From NCBI GenBank assembly GCA_944990035.1, contig CALYLX010000146.1, positions 1,054,001 through 1,118,000 on the forward strand: a stretch of 64,000 bases of DNA, in the 5' to 3' direction. Positions 44,858 through 56,770 of this stretch are shown one piece after another (the first letter of the stretch is position 1; the number at the start of each line of letters is the position of its first letter). Position numbers and translations under genes: made by a program. The notes under the pieces are model-generated. The model worked only from the letters and a program-made list of their open reading frames with translations, was not told the origin of the DNA and searched no databases. This DNA is from Clitopilus passeckerianus. Taxonomy: Eukaryota > Basidiomycota > Agaricomycetes > Agaricales > Entolomataceae.

Positions 44858-46110
44858 TGATATCCCATCTTTCCCTTCAAGTTCGTCCAGCCTGTCCGTT
44901 GTTCGCACTGCTGGGACTGTGGCGTGATGTACGACCGTCTCAGGTCGAAGATAGACCACATTATGGCACGTACTACTTAGTCTTGCCCTCGGTTATCGTC
45001 TATCCCTGTGCGAACAGACGGAAATTTTCTCACTGTTCAACTCTGTCCTAGTATACCCTGATCTCACCCTGATCCAACCCACCCTGGCTTCGCCACATGG
45101 ACTACAAATTCCCGTACCTATCTTCCTACCTTTTGGCAGTCCGGTACCGACCAATACAATTCAAACGGACTTTTATCCAATCTTGCCGTCTATAATAGAT
45201 TACCTTCGCGGTTTACTGTATCAATAGCTGTTTTCAAATTATTCCACAATGCACAAGAATATTGTTCCTCATCGGACCAGTTGCGCTCTCAAGCTATCCG
45301 AATCGTAGTTACCATCGAGCCACTCGCGTACCATCTTTACATCTACGAATGCATAGTACCCCTGCCGCTGATAATGGCAGAATCCAAGCAGAATCTCGCT
45401 CAATTCTAGACCCCGCACCCATAATGCCTTTCCGTTGCAGAGTGTTCGTATCCTGACCGAAGCCAAGGAGCTGCACCCCTCCAGCCAGTCGCAACAAAAG
45501 GGCTTCGTGATACTACTGTCTTCAGTTTCATCTCCTTGACGGAAGTAGATGAAAAGATTGCACAATCAAAGTGTGGCGGTGAGCGGACCAGAGGCACCGA
45601 TCCACTTAAACAACACCGCGACCAGTGAGAAATCTCGCAGTCGAGCATGAAGTTGGCCAGCCACCATAGCCATAGAGGCCAAGTACAAGAATCTACATAC
45701 GAACGCGGCCCCATAGAATTCTGAGGCCGTTGACGGTTGCCCGATTAGTCCACATCACCTTGAATGTCTTCAACGAGGGAAACTTGATGGATCCCCTGAT
45801 TACTCCAACACAGCTTTGAATTTGAACCTGCAAGTTCTATTGCTTTCGCAGTCGGGAATGTGGAGAATGCTGAATGATTTGGCCTCAGGACTGCGGCGGG
45901 CAGCTATAGACTCAACGCTTAGATCTTGGGGTCGCTCATGTTTGCTCTTGCTTCGCCTAAACCGGATTTCGATGCTGCGGTTTCCTGCGGCCACCTAGGA
46001 ATGATATTCAACAGCGGCAAAAGACGTCTACCCTATGTTTTATCAATTCATAGAACCTCTATCTGGATTTCTATAAAGGCAGTTTTGTTGGAGCAACCGC
46101 TACTACAGTG
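44858..46110. other. Gene-poor stretch upstream of MARVEL-like array
   Basis: About 1.25 kb with only short unrecognised open frames on both strands. It may contain decayed sequence related to the array downstream, but I could not align any part of it. Confidence 0.4.
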
Positions 46111-46840
46111 GTACCATGCTTCTGGCTGTCTGATACGGTAAACGACTTATCGACCCCATTGAATTCCCGTCGAGGCTAATATTTAGTCTATCAGGATTGG
46201 CATTGATAGTTGGTGTTTGCGAAACTGCACTTAGTGTGGTGGCAAATGTTTTCCTCGACAATTCGTATTCGTGGCTGTATAGTAAGCCCGAATAGCTTAT
46301 TCCATGCGGCTCTTTGGCTTATCTCTCGCTGGACGAGACTGGTATACCCCGTTCACTGCTGGATCTGCATTGGTCACATCAGTATGGACCATCGTTCTGT
46401 GAGTTTCATTCGGTGACTTGATCTGCTATACCTATACACATCGCTCATAGACGGCGTTCAGACTGTCGTACAACTTCAAACCAAAATTGGAACATGCCTT
46501 AACGCGGGTCGTTGCCCAATTTCTATCCTTCCTGATTTTAACACCTGTCTGGATCGGTAAGATCATCGCAGCACTGCGTCACTAATACTAACGCCGACTG
46601 ATAGCCATGGCGGTCCTAGATGGAACTCAAGTTCCTCTCGAATGCAACTTGGCGGCCCATCCTGGTAACCGGTCACGACGCTGGTGTGCGCTCGGCTCCT
46701 CGGTCTTTGCTGTGGCCATCTCTTGCAAATCTCTATAAGCGGAGACATTCGAAATTGAGACCCGAATTTATTCATGAACATAGGCTTGGCGAATGCAATA
46801 GCAATTTTGATCAAGGCTCATGCATCGGGTTGGAGGTGGA
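46111..46840 (+). pseudogene. MARVEL-like four-helix protein, decayed copy
   Basis: Exon-sized pieces align in order with the two intact copies downstream. They are LALIVGVCETALSVVANVFL (helix 1), NWYTPFTAGSALVTSVWTIVL (helix 2), and LEHALTRVVAQFLSFLILTPVWI (helix 3). AMAVLDGTQVPLECNLAAHP and WCALGSSVFAVAIS follow. The conserved intron places are recognisable, but exon 1 has an in-frame stop before the donor near 46131. The junction near 46450 is out of phase by one base, and the last exon lacks a proper donor and ends early. A weak remnant of the LSANIAHLDK tail may be present near 46790. Two or more of these defects should inactivate the copy. The exact limits are uncertain. Confidence 0.5.
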
Positions 46841-47025
46841 AATGTCATATTGGCCACTCTAGCACGTCAGAGGATCCCTCACAAACGATGGAACATGGCT
46901 AGGTCTAGGCCGACAGACACGTGGTGCTTCACAATGGGGTCAAGAACTCTCGTTCAACTCTACTCTTTGCTCTACGATCTTACGATACGAAAGGACTTCG
47001 ACAATTTTTTGTAGGTACACTTGCT

Positions 47026-47187
47026 CTATGATATATGCACTTCGACAATACGATCAATTGCTTTGACGCTTGTCTGGCGCACCTGACTTTTGGACCTGGT
47101 TTTGGCACCGCCTTGCTCCTCCTCGATATCAAGCGCCCAGTCGATTGCTGCGGTCTTGGCATTCTGATCACATTCAATCAGTAACAT
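47026..47187 (-). other. Orphan 53-residue open frame, coding-like
   Basis: Minus-strand ATG at 47185-47187 to TAG 47026-47028 reads MLLIECDQNAKTAAIDWALD and continues with an acidic and then basic stretch ending KAIDRIVEVHIS. The composition looks like real protein, and a possible acceptor (GATCAG) precedes NAKTAAIDW. No companion exons or promoter were found. It sits between MARVEL-like copies and may be a fragment of an unrelated gene. Confidence 0.25.
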
Positions 47188-47252
47188 AAATTATATATGT
47201 GGCTCTAGAATCAGGACATAAGAATTACCCCATCTCAAACATCAGGCCCGCC

Positions 47253-48040
47253 ATGTCGCTGAACTTGCGCATCGTGTTTTACAGTAAGCCTCAACGCGAT
47301 CCCTCTTTGCAGAACCGAGATGCTAAGCTTAGACTCTATAGGTCTCATTTTGGTCGCTGGATTCTCCGAGGTAATATTCGGTGCCCTTGAAGGGGCTTTT
47401 ACGGATGATAGCTTCTCAGCGTACATGCGTGAGTGCGAAAATGCAATTTGCCCCGGTGCTTATGCAGATTCGCGTTTTTAGGCTACTTCGCTCCCATCGC
47501 GGCAGGCTTCGGCCTGGTCACTTGGATATGGGCTGCTGTTCTGTGAGCTCATTATCCTGGACTTAACAGCGCGTTTCCTAACTTTGCATGCGTAGTCTGG
47601 CCTTCAACAATCGCCCACTGTCAACCCACGTACTTACAAAAGCCTCAGTTCACTTTGCTTCGCTCTCGGCGATGGTCCCTGTGTGGCTCTGTAAGTCCTA
47701 GCCATCTCCCACGAGACCTCAAAATTTATCAAACGATTAGCACTTGCAATTATGACGGGCACGCAATTTCCTCAAGAATGTAATTTTGAGGCATATTCCG
47801 ATGGACTTGCATCCATTTGGTGCACGATGGGAGCACTCACCTTCGGTACTGCAGTCATCCTAGTTTTCTTGGGTATGAATCGCCAGCTATATTGCTCAAG
47901 CCTGTGTCTAAATCCTTCCTCTTAAGCCTTGATTCCTGCTATCGTCATTTATCGGGCTTCTCGAACGTCGGGAACAGGTCTATCAGCCAATATTGCCCAT
48001 TTGGACAAAGCGGGCTGGCGGCACGAGCCCTCAGCTTGAG
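47253..48040 (+). CDS. MARVEL-like four-helix membrane protein, copy A
   Basis: Six short exons from ATG 47253-47255 (MSLNLRIVFYS) to TGA 48038-48040 give about 172 residues. Four hydrophobic segments are clear: LILVAGFSEVIFGALEGAF, YFAPIAAGFGLVTWIWAAVL, SVHFASLSAMVPVWLALAIM, and GALTFGTAVILVFLALIPAI with VIYRASR. A loop with GTQFPQECNFEAYSDGLASI separates helices 3 and 4. The tail is SGTGLSANIAHLDKAG. Length, four helices and charged cytosolic ends fit MARVEL-type tetraspan proteins of basidiomycetes, implicated elsewhere in membrane apposition; the function here is unknown. Intron phases match copy B exactly, which supports both models. Exon 1 differs from copy B, so its boundary is less sure. 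Confidence 0.65.
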
Positions 48041-48449
48041 GCAACGAGCATGGAGACATCGGATAATATGATATCAATGGTCGATAAACGGCCACAAGGG
48101 CTTCACTGCGCATCATGCGCATGGTATAAGCACCCGTGGTATTAGGAGTACAAGGAAAGATACTACAGGCGACTTAATTGCGGACTTGGCAGGTACTTAC
48201 TTCCCCTCTAATATGGACTTCGACATCACAATCAAGTTATTTAACCTTATACCTATGCCATCCTAATTCCCGTGCCTCTGCAAGTGGAGTATACCAGCTG
48301 ACTCGGGCCTTGGTACTGCGATGTTGATTGCTGCGGCCTGTGGTGTGATCTCATCCAACTTGATACGGTATATTATATGTACGCCTCCAGAGCTTGTATA
48401 CTTTGGAAGCCACCCGAAAGCCGCCCCACCCCAGCAAACCGGGCATAAC
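48041..48449. other. Spacer between MARVEL-like copies A and B
   Basis: About 410 bases. No feature recognised beyond the promoter of copy B. Confidence 0.5.
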
Positions 48450-49248
48450 ATGTCGTTGAATTACGGTACGCCTCGACGTCATCTTTACTGGTGCAGGATC
48501 GTGGTGTTGAGCTCGGGCTCTATACAGGCCTCATCATGTTGGCTGGATTTTGTGAGGTAATAGTGGGTTCCGTTACGGGAGCTTTGGCGAAGGATAGCCT
48601 CTCGCCGTATATGCGTGAGTGCGAAATGTCATATGCTGTAATGCTGATGTAGACTCGTACTCCGGGCCTTTAGGCTACTTTGCTCCCATCGCGGCAGGGT
48701 TTGGTATACTCACTTGGGTGTGGACTGCTCTTCTGTGAAGCCCGTTATTAGGGATCTGACCACACCGTTTCTCATCTTTCAATACCTAGTCTGGCCTACG
48801 TCGATCGACCGCTATCAACGCACATGCTCACGAGAGCTTCAGTTCACTTTATTTCGCTTGTTGGGATTGTCCTCGTATGGCTCGGTAGGTTGTAGCCACC
48901 TACCACATATCTCAGCGACCGATAACACGTTATTAGCACTCGCAATCATGACGGGCATGCAATTAGTTCAAGATTGCAACTTTGAAGTGTATTCCGACGG
49001 ATTTGCATCCGTTTGGTGCACAGTGGGGTCACTCACGTTCAGCATCGCCGTGCTCACACTTTTCTTCGGTAAGGACTGTCCCTCCACAATATTCATTCTT
49101 GCGTCTGACACACACATCTCCTTTTCCAGCCTTGTTTTCTGCTATCATTATTTACCGGGCTTCCCGTAGGTCTGGGATCGCTTTATCGGCCAATATTGCG
49201 CATTTGGACAAGACCGGCCTGGGATGGCGAGAAGGTCCCTCCGCTTGA
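48450..49248 (+). CDS. MARVEL-like four-helix membrane protein, copy B
   Basis: Six exons from ATG 48450-48452 to TGA 49246-49248 give about 165 residues, colinear with copy A. Helices: GLIMLAGFCEVIVGSVTGAL, YFAPIAAGFGILTWVWTALL, ASVHFISLVGIVLVWLALAI, and GSLTFSIAVLTLFFALFSAI with IIYRASRR. The inter-helix loop MQLVQDCNFEVYSDGFASVW and the tail SANIAHLDKTGLGWREGPSA are shared with copy A. The identical ending EPSA/EGPSA and the conserved intron positions show a tandem duplication. Probable tetraspan membrane protein of unknown function; the conserved Cys in the loop may form a disulfide with one in helix 4's start (VWCT). Confidence 0.68.
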
Positions 49249-49820
49249 GGGACGATATTAATATACGAGGAAACCACAGACAGTATACCCGTAATAACAC
49301 TGCAGACTGCCATGGCAATTGTAATTTCTACTTGCTAATAACTGGAATCTAAAACCCATCATGAGATGCCTTCACGGCAAGCAAGGTTACAACGTTCGTA
49401 AAAGCCTCAGTTCTCACCGCGCTCCGGTCTAGGCAGTGGCCCAAATGATCCATTGAACGTTCTCGTGCGTGATTCTCAGCTTGTAAACACCGATATGCTG
49501 TAAATTCGCCAAAAGCCAGGTCTCGAGTTGTAACACCGGTAGATCGTCTCGAAGTTACGGCCGGTAGACTTGCTTGTGTGTTCCCGGAAACGCAGCCGCG
49601 ATAAATGTACTCTTCTTTCGGGGCGAGCCTCTCGACACTGTTATTCACTGGTTTCGGCGGATTGGAATAGTGGATATAACATTGAGCCCATAGAATAATA
49701 CAAAGAGTGGTCGATACAGAAGGTATCACGTTTTCATCGTACAGTATACAAACTTCCCCAAGCAGCTGTTAGTACCCTGAAGGTGGGTAAGAACGGTTTC
49801 TTTGTACCTTGATGTTGAAG
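49249..49820. other. Spacer downstream of the MARVEL-like array
   Basis: About 570 bases. A minus-strand open frame at 49349-49729 starts at GTG and is not recognisable. No further array copy was found. Confidence 0.5.
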
Positions 49821-50814
49821 CTATTTTCGGCCGTTCTTCTTTTTTGTCGCTTCCTTAGCCTTCTTAGCAGCTTCCTTAGCGGCCATTTCCTTCGCCATCT
49901 CATGTGCCTTGTCGTTCAAACCTAGCCTGTTTCGTGCAATCTAGAAGTAATGTCAATGCAAGGTCATGAGACGATGAAGGCATGGAACCGACTTCAAATG
50001 CGTAGAACTGGGCGGAGGTTATGGCGGTTAGCTGGATTCAGAGGAATTTCAATACCTGTCACTAACCTGCATTCTTGTCACTAAAAGCACCAGGTTAGCC
50101 AAGGAAGTATAATGCCAGAGTTAGACATACCGAAGATGGTATTGGTCTCGCCATATTCACCACGCGCGTCCGTACGGATCAGGCATCCGAAGTTAAAGTC
50201 GGTAACCTTCTTCTCGTACCTAGGTAAAACAATAGCCGTTGGCTCAGCAGGCGAAACTACCATCAGCGGGATAGAGAACGTACTGGTTGATGAAGTCTCT
50301 CCAACGCTTTTTTCCATCGTCGCTCTTTAGCCATTCTTCGTCGATCTTCGTGAGTTTGGCGTGATCATTCTCCGAAAGTTCAGGGAACTCTTTCATTGCA
50401 TGTTCGAAAATCTCATCGTCCAGCCTTTGTAACAACGACAGATTAACTTCTGGAAGATCCGGGCGTAGGAGTGAGGCCAGACTGACTTTGTGAGCTTCAA
50501 ATCCTTTGGCGCGACCTTCTCTAGGAGGTTCCAGTATGTCTATCGAGAAACTGGTCAATCCACGCAGGGTTGGTTAAATTCGCGGATCTCACCTGAGCCT
50601 GCTCAACCGCCTTGACAGCAAACCTGTTTGAAGGGTGTTAGATATAGCCCTTCGCCATATAACGCGGTCGCGTGGAGGCACATCGCGATACTTACTGTTT
50701 CTCGATCTATCATAACAAGTCCGGCGTCCGTGAGTGCGGGGTTCAGGTAATGGCTAAGAGCGAACCTACCTCGAGGAGATTCTGAGCGTTTTGTGGGTCG
50801 AATTGTCCTGCCAT
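49821..50814 (-). CDS. PBDC1: PBDC1/Chp1 homologue (eEF1A chaperone family)
   Basis: Several exons on the minus strand, ATG 50812-50814 (MAGQFDPQNAQNLLE) to TAG 49821-49823, about 170 residues. The conserved core reads TYWNLLEKVAPKDLKLTKLD, EEWLKSDDGKKRWRDFINQY, and KKVTDFNFGCLIRTDARGEY with GETNTIF. Then comes VTRMQFYAFEIARNRLGLND with a Lys/Ala-rich end (AKKAKEATKKKNGRK). This is the PBDC1 (Polysacc_synt_4) signature. The yeast member YPL225W/Chp1 is a ribosome-associated chaperone for newly made eEF1A, so a cytosolic role in elongation-factor folding is likely. The intron inside the TYWNLLEK...LTK block was placed by the family sequence. The longer upstream open frame (to 51371) lacks similarity and is not included. 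Confidence 0.87.
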
Positions 50815-52590
50815 TGGTATATGTCTTGGTGGTTGAAAGCTAAGATTGGCGACGTGGCAATAGCCCGGTTCTCGAGTTGGCGGCAAGTTACTCTGCGAAT
50901 TCTCGGAATATCATCCAGATGATGGCCATGTGACCGACACGCTGAGGTAATCGTAAAGATTGGACATCTTATCTTATCTTGAACTTGACAAGCAAGAGCA
51001 AATAAGCCCGGTAACAAGCAACCGGCGGCGTCTCGAAACTCGCTTGCTGTCGAACCTTCATGCGCGTCTGCGCACGTTGGTATCTTACCGCGGAATAGAC
51101 GGTCCGATGCATCCTTCTCATTGACACCTACAATGTGCTGAAGAACCACAAAACCTCTAATGAAAGCTCCGAAATATTCACAGATAACATGAAATTGACT
51201 GAAGGATGGGGTTGCAGAGTGGCGTTCACTGCATATGGCTCTCGCGTTCAAGCCACCACTCAATTCACTGGATAATCGATGTTTGATTATCTCACGATCT
51301 ATGCCCTTCTTGCTGTCCATGTCTACCACTTGAACATTCGATATCCCATGTGCCTTGCACCTGAGGCCCATGTTATTATATAGGAGGCCTACGGTTGGAC
51401 AGGCATGTCATGCCATACTCATCTGGGCAAAGGTTAGGACGGTCACAGGGGTTCTGTGTTACCGATCTTAGCCTTGTTGTTCGACTCCTAGTCGATCTGC
51501 ATCTCCACCAGCCACGTACGTTTACGACCGATGGGGGCGTGGTTGAAATGGTTTCTTAGTGAGTTCCAGCTTCCTGGTTCCATTGTGCAAGACTTATTCA
51601 ATTATTATTTGATAGAAGGAGTCGAAGTTCTTATACCTCGCATCCGATACATTGACATCCTGTCTGTGAGACGCAGCCATACGTCCCGCCCTGGCGTGAA
51701 GCTCCTCCAAAAATGCTTCGTCGTTCCCCGCATGCGATGTCAGAAGCTCGGGGATGATTCGGAACACCAGATTCATCGCCCGACGATGCCTATTCTTACC
51801 CGAAAAGTAAACTTTACCGGCTTTCAGGTCTTTTCCGTCTCTTTTCCCGGACCTGCCATCACGAATGTATCAACACGCAATATCGGATATATCAAGTTCA
51901 GCGAGGAGCCATGGTCCGCCTTGGTGCGCTACTTTCTTGAGCGGAGTTTCTGGTCGTTCTGGACAAGCAGGGTCCAAGGGACGCATTTCCGTCTCGAATC
52001 CTTAGTGGCCGAAATTGTTGACCCACGGAAAATTTCGCAAATCCGTCCTTGAAATGGGGACCCCCAAGGTGGTTCTTTGTGTCATATTCCTATGCAACCT
52101 GACGAAACTGAGCGACGGCCCGGCGGAGTGTATGGATTCTCTCAGCCTAATCGCCGCATCCCAGGGCAATGCACCAAAATGGCGATCGCATAATCCTGTA
52201 CCACTTCCCGAGATGGAAGGTAGGAGTCAGATGCAGGCAAACTTACCATTCTGACGGTTAGCTTCATCCATTTTCTGTTGACAGGAGCTGACAAAAACAT
52301 CCAGGATCTCGTTCAAACTTGATCGGATCGGGAGAGAAGCTGGCCTCGAGCCTCCCTCGCGTCAAATTATTGTCAGGTCCGTACGATTAATCCCGTCCTT
52401 TAGTTTGCCATCTCATGCCCTATAGCTCTGGCAGCCGTATTTTGACCGCGACTTGGCTTGCGCAAACCTTTGTAAATGACTGAGTCAGCATGTCGCGAGC
52501 AAGATATTTATTCTATGAAGCCATGCCCTAGGACCCATCCATCGCCCTTCTCTTCCCTTCTCTCCCCTTTCTTCCCTTTCCCTCGACTCC
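50815..52590. other. Gene-poor region of about 1.8 kb
   Basis: Two longer open frames occur: 51531-52052 (plus, starting at ATG or near it) and 50815-51371 (minus, upstream of PBDC1). Neither is recognisable nor has supporting splice or TATA signals in good position. A pyrimidine tract at its right end belongs to the MFS promoter. Confidence 0.45.
52545..52584 (+). promoter_or_regulatory. Pyrimidine-rich tract before MFS transporter start
   Basis: About 40 bases of almost pure C and T end six bases before the ATG at 52591. CT-rich blocks of this kind are common around transcription starts of highly expressed fungal genes. Confidence 0.45.
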
Positions 52591-54422
52591 ATGCACTCTA
52601 CAGTCGAACTCAATCAATTACCCTAGTGTGTCGACCGTTCGCTCCCTCATGATGTGGCTTCGGCACTAACCTACTCCACAGTGTTCTGAAAAAAGAAGAG
52701 AGCCTCTCGACAACATCGACGCTGTCGGAGGTACCCCGACAGCGCGTCGATGGTGGCCAGCAAGCTTGGTGTACACTTGTTGGAGGGTATGATAATTTTT
52801 TCTCCATGTTCCATTATTGAGTTATTGACCACTACCTAACAGCTTTCTCGTCATCTTCGTCTGCTCAGGTTACGTGAATGCCTTTGGTGTCTACCAAGAC
52901 GTCTACACCCGCAAGGGGGCGGGATCTGCTGGCCAAATTAGCTGGGTTGGATCTCTTCAGTTCTTCCTTTCCTATGCGCTTGGCTACCCTGTTGGCCTGC
53001 TCATGGACAAAGGTTACTTTACGTACGTTATCTGGATCGGCACGTTCATCTTCTCCTTCTCGTACGTGATCCTCTCGGTGCTTATCATTCATGTCTAATA
53101 AACTCGACAGCTTGTTCATGGCTTCCATAGCACACAACGATCAATACTATCAGATCTTCCTATCCATGGGTTTGGGTCTCGGCATCGGTGCCGGCGTGCT
53201 TTACATGCCTGCTGTGGCTGTACAGGCTCATCACTGGGACAAACGTCGGGCCCTTGCTATGGGTGTCGTCGTCTCCGGTATGTTTCCGAGATCCTCTATG
53301 TTGGATCCAACCTAATTACGAGTTCCCTATAGGTGCTGCTGTTGGTGGTGTAACATATGCGATCATGCTCAATAAGCTCTTCGCCAGCAACATCAGCTTT
53401 GAATGGAGCATTAGGATCTCGGGCTTCGTCAGTCTCGCCTTGTTGGTGACTGGATGTAGTTTGATGTCAACCAATCCCGATCGTGTTGCTGCCAAGGAGG
53501 CACCATCAGCTGATTTGAAGAAGATTCTCCGCGACCCGTCGTTCCTCCTTGCAACGTTGGCGTACGTACTCCTCTCAACCATGTCATTCGTTATGCTCAC
53601 CGCACAGCAGTGTTCTTGTCACCTTTCTTGGCCTCTTCTTCCCTTGTAAGTGCTTCACTCTTACAACGTCCGATCATCTAACCAAACCTTTCTCTAGATT
53701 TCTACCTCCAACTTTTTGCTGTCCTCCATGGCGTTGACACCAACATCGCTTTTTATGGCGTACGTCGACTTACGAGGATATTTTATTTGTTACTCATACA
53801 CCTTGTCGCGAATAGATTGCGATCATGTCCGCAGCATCGATTATTGGACGAATCTTCCTCTGCGCCCTCGCTGATTATGTTGGCATCTTCAATAGTTGCA
53901 TCTCTTACATTGTCCTTTGCAGCACTTTGGTGTTTGCCATGCTCGGAATCAGGAACGCTGCCACTTCCATCATCTTCGCCATCGTATATGGCATCTTCAG
54001 TGGTGCAGGTATGTTTACGCTCCCTGTTTATAGAGTGGCTGCTGATCCCTTCGTTTAGTGCTGGGCCTGATATCCCCTCTGTTTGCGAGTCTTTCACGTT
54101 CACCAAGTGAAGTCGGGTAGGTTCTACGCTTGCTGGATTCCCTGTTGCTCCATACTGACCCCACAATCTCAGTGTCACGGTCGGCATGGCCTTCACCCTC
54201 TGTTCCTTGGGGGCACTTGTTGGGCCTCCAGTCGACGGCGCCTTGCTCACGCAAGAATACCACTGGTCGAAAGCGATCCTTTTTAGCGGCGTAAGTGGCG
54301 AAGCCTTTTACGTGAATCTCTTTGAGCCTGATCTTACTTAGATTGCCTGCATGGCTGGCGTCGGTCTCCTTGCTGCATCTCGACACATTCTTTCCAGAAA
54401 GAAGGCCACTATCTGGCTTTAA
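52591..54422 (+). CDS. MFS transporter, monocarboxylate (MCT) type
   Basis: About 9 exons from ATG 52591-52593 (MHSTVELNQLP) to TAA 54420-54422 give roughly 460 residues, normal for fungal MCT-like MFS proteins. A short cytosolic N-terminus ends in DGGQQAWCTLVGGFLVIFVC, the family's typical entry to helix 1, followed by SGYVNAFGVYQDVY. Other blocks: SWVGSLQFFLSYALGYPVGL (helix 2), MGLGLGIGAGVLYMPAVAVQ, HHWDKRRALAMGVVVSGAAV with GGV (the conserved RR-A-xG motif), and YVGIFNSCISYIVLCSTLVF. The end is GLLAASRHILSRKKATIWL. The protein probably moves monocarboxylates or related acids across the plasma membrane; the substrate is unassigned. The first intron joins TA|T to code Tyr, keeping the frame. 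Confidence 0.87.
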
Positions 54423-55370
54423 GCTTTCACGAACATTCACTCTCCGCCTGTTTCAATCGTCGTCATCGTGCCTCGATGATTCAAAAACTAGACAAGTCTA
54501 GCACTTTCGGTTTCTTTTCACATTTTCCGGGCTAATCTGGGGTTAGAAAGCAATTAGATTTTTCTTGGGCTCTCTTGCGATAATTGGTTTGGTTGTTCAC
54601 CATGACATCACGGGACACTCTAGTACTCTTTTATACTCGCATTTCACGCTGCACGTTATGACTCGCAAGATATTTTCACCTGGGTTTTATTGTACTTAGG
54701 TCTGCTTCTCTTTCTGTTGTACACTAGTTTCATGGGTTTTCGGGACCAAATAGTGACTTTGGCAATATCCTTGCGTTTCTTGGCGCGGCCGCTTTCGGTC
54801 TCTCTCCGGGTAACAGTTTCACCTAGGTACGTCCACGCCAACCCTTTTGGGCGCAATTTTGTGTCTCTTATGATTTGTGGGCACCTGCCTGGGTCTCCAC
54901 GAGATTTGCGGCTATGTCAGGAGTGACGCGCGTATCTTTGCTGGTTTTAAGGACTGTGATCAGAAGAATCCGCCTCTATTCATTAGTAAGTTGGAGCAGC
55001 CTTCGAGGCGGGAAATTTTGTGTGGTTCGTTTGATGAATCGGATCTCCAAGTTATGAAGGCTGCTGTGGATTTGGCTCCATCAACGTTCTACCAACGCTC
55101 TACCACCATCACCGGCTGCCACACTCAGTCTATCATCCGCTGACAAGAACTTCAAATCGGCTGTCATGGGCCTCTTCGTGGTGCCTCTAAGCTGTTTGTA
55201 TTTGCTTGGCTTGATACATTGTGGCTAACTCTTGCCTGCTTGGAGGTCAGGGATGAACGTTCTTGTCTTTTTTTGCCAAATACCTCCGTGGACTGTTGTT
55301 CGGTCGAGATACAAACGTGTGTACATGCGCTTAAATATGTTGTGCCTCGAATGCGGGGTAGAATACAACG
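54423..55370. other. Spacer between transporter and F-box gene
   Basis: About 950 bases with short open frames only, for example 54877-55143, none recognisable. It is AT-richer just after the transporter. Confidence 0.45.
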
Positions 55371-56465
55371 ATGCATCCCGCACTCCAGAACTACGACATT
55401 CTTCTCGGTCTATTTGGATTCCTCGACCACAATGGAGAGGGAGGCCACAGATTCAGAGACTACACAGCAAGTGACCGCTATCACGTTGACCGATGGGCAC
55501 TGCTACAAGCAGCATCAACATGCAGAGCATTCTGTGACCCAGCACTCGCTATCCTCTGGGAATCAATTGACAGCCTACTACCACTGTTCCTGCTTTTGAA
55601 ACCCTTCATATATGATGGTGAGCGCTATGTACGCCCTTTCTTCCGTTTGCCACTCGACCCGATGGCCTCAGGCTGAAACGGTGTTTTCTAGAGGCTTACC
55701 GGTGAAATCGACGACGATGATCGCGCAAAGGTTGCTCACTATGGCAGACGTGTCAGAAGCCTAGTGACAGACGGAAGGTTTGCGCTTGAAGATGCCTGTA
55801 CGCAGCTCGTTACGCCTGCCAACGAGCCTCTACTCCCCGGACTCAAGCATCTGCATATCCTCATCAACGCCAATACCTCCCTTGCAGAGCTTAATCTAGC
55901 GGTCGGCCCTTCGCTAAGAACCCTACGAATTCAAAATGCACAAGGTTACAATGCGGCCTCGGAAGAAAACCGGTCGCACGACTTTGTTGATCCATTCTTG
56001 ACCACAATGGTCAGCACCAACCCAAGACGCCTACGGTCCCTCCAAATCGATATTGGTTTGAACCAATGGTGGATGTATCACCTCCTCTCGGAACTCGACC
56101 TACAGCATCTCATCTTCACGGAACCTATCCACGCAGAGTTCTTTTCAACAATAGTCCTTGGACTTACGGATCTGACATCTCTCTCTGTCGTGATCGAAGA
56201 CGGAACAAATCCCAAGGAACTCTTCCCAAGTTCGTCACCTCAGCACGGGACTTTTCATGACCTCCGATCTCTCGACGTTTATGCGGATCCCACCTGCCTC
56301 CTATCAGTCGTGCGGAAAGTTGATGCTCCCGCCCTGCGACAACTCAACATTGGCTCCTCGGAAGACTCGTATTCCTCGTCCTGGTGGGAGGATTGCTATG
56401 CGATGGTGTCTCGGAGATGGCGGAGGCAAGTCAAGGTATCCGGCTTTGCTGGCGAACGGTCGTAA
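55371..56465 (+). CDS. F-box-like protein (MHP-start family), intact copy
   Basis: Two exons (55371-55628 and 55692-56465) join in phase 0 to 343 residues. The N-terminus MHPALQNYDILLGLFGFLDH followed by LLQAASTCRAFCDPALAILW and ESIDSLLPL is a typical Agaricomycete F-box variant. The remainder contains leucine-rich strand-turn units (LLPGLKHLHILIN, PSLRTLRIQNA, LRSLQIDIGLNQWW, LRSLDVYA) that would form a substrate-binding solenoid. The protein is expected to be an SCF adaptor; no target is known. Compared with the frameshifted relative downstream it stops early, after VKVSGFAGERS, so it may itself be truncated at the 3' end. The donor GTACGC at 55629 was preferred because it keeps the frame of exon 2. 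Confidence 0.68.
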
Positions 56466-56770
56466 CAACGGACATTCCCTGATTATTCCACCCCCGCCAA
56501 TTGTACTAGTAACATCATGACTCGGTTTAGCTTCTGGTTTACATTCGTACTTCCGCAAAAAGGATTTACTCACATGAACTAAGAGAATCAACTACGACAT
56601 AGTACAGGCCTATTGAATACCATGTAGCAGCCTAAAACAGAGATAACACAAAATGGGATCCTATTCCTTTGAACTGTATGGTAAAGGTGTGTCCTTCGGC
56701 AATTCGTTTCACCGTGGTGATAACCTCGCTTGGACCTCTCTCAGAGCATGGAGACTATGATTGTGCACGT
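56466..56770. other. Convergent spacer
   Basis: About 305 bases between two tail-to-tail F-box-type genes. No feature recognised. Confidence 0.5.

Noticed and set aside
50815..51371. 200-codon minus-strand open frame upstream of PBDC1
   Set aside because: It extends the PBDC1 start region in a different context, has no recognisable domain, and the family N-terminus is at 50814. Probably a chance open frame.
51531..52052. 173-codon plus-strand open frame before the MFS gene
   Set aside because: No recognised motif, no helpful splice or promoter signals, and protein composition is not distinctive.
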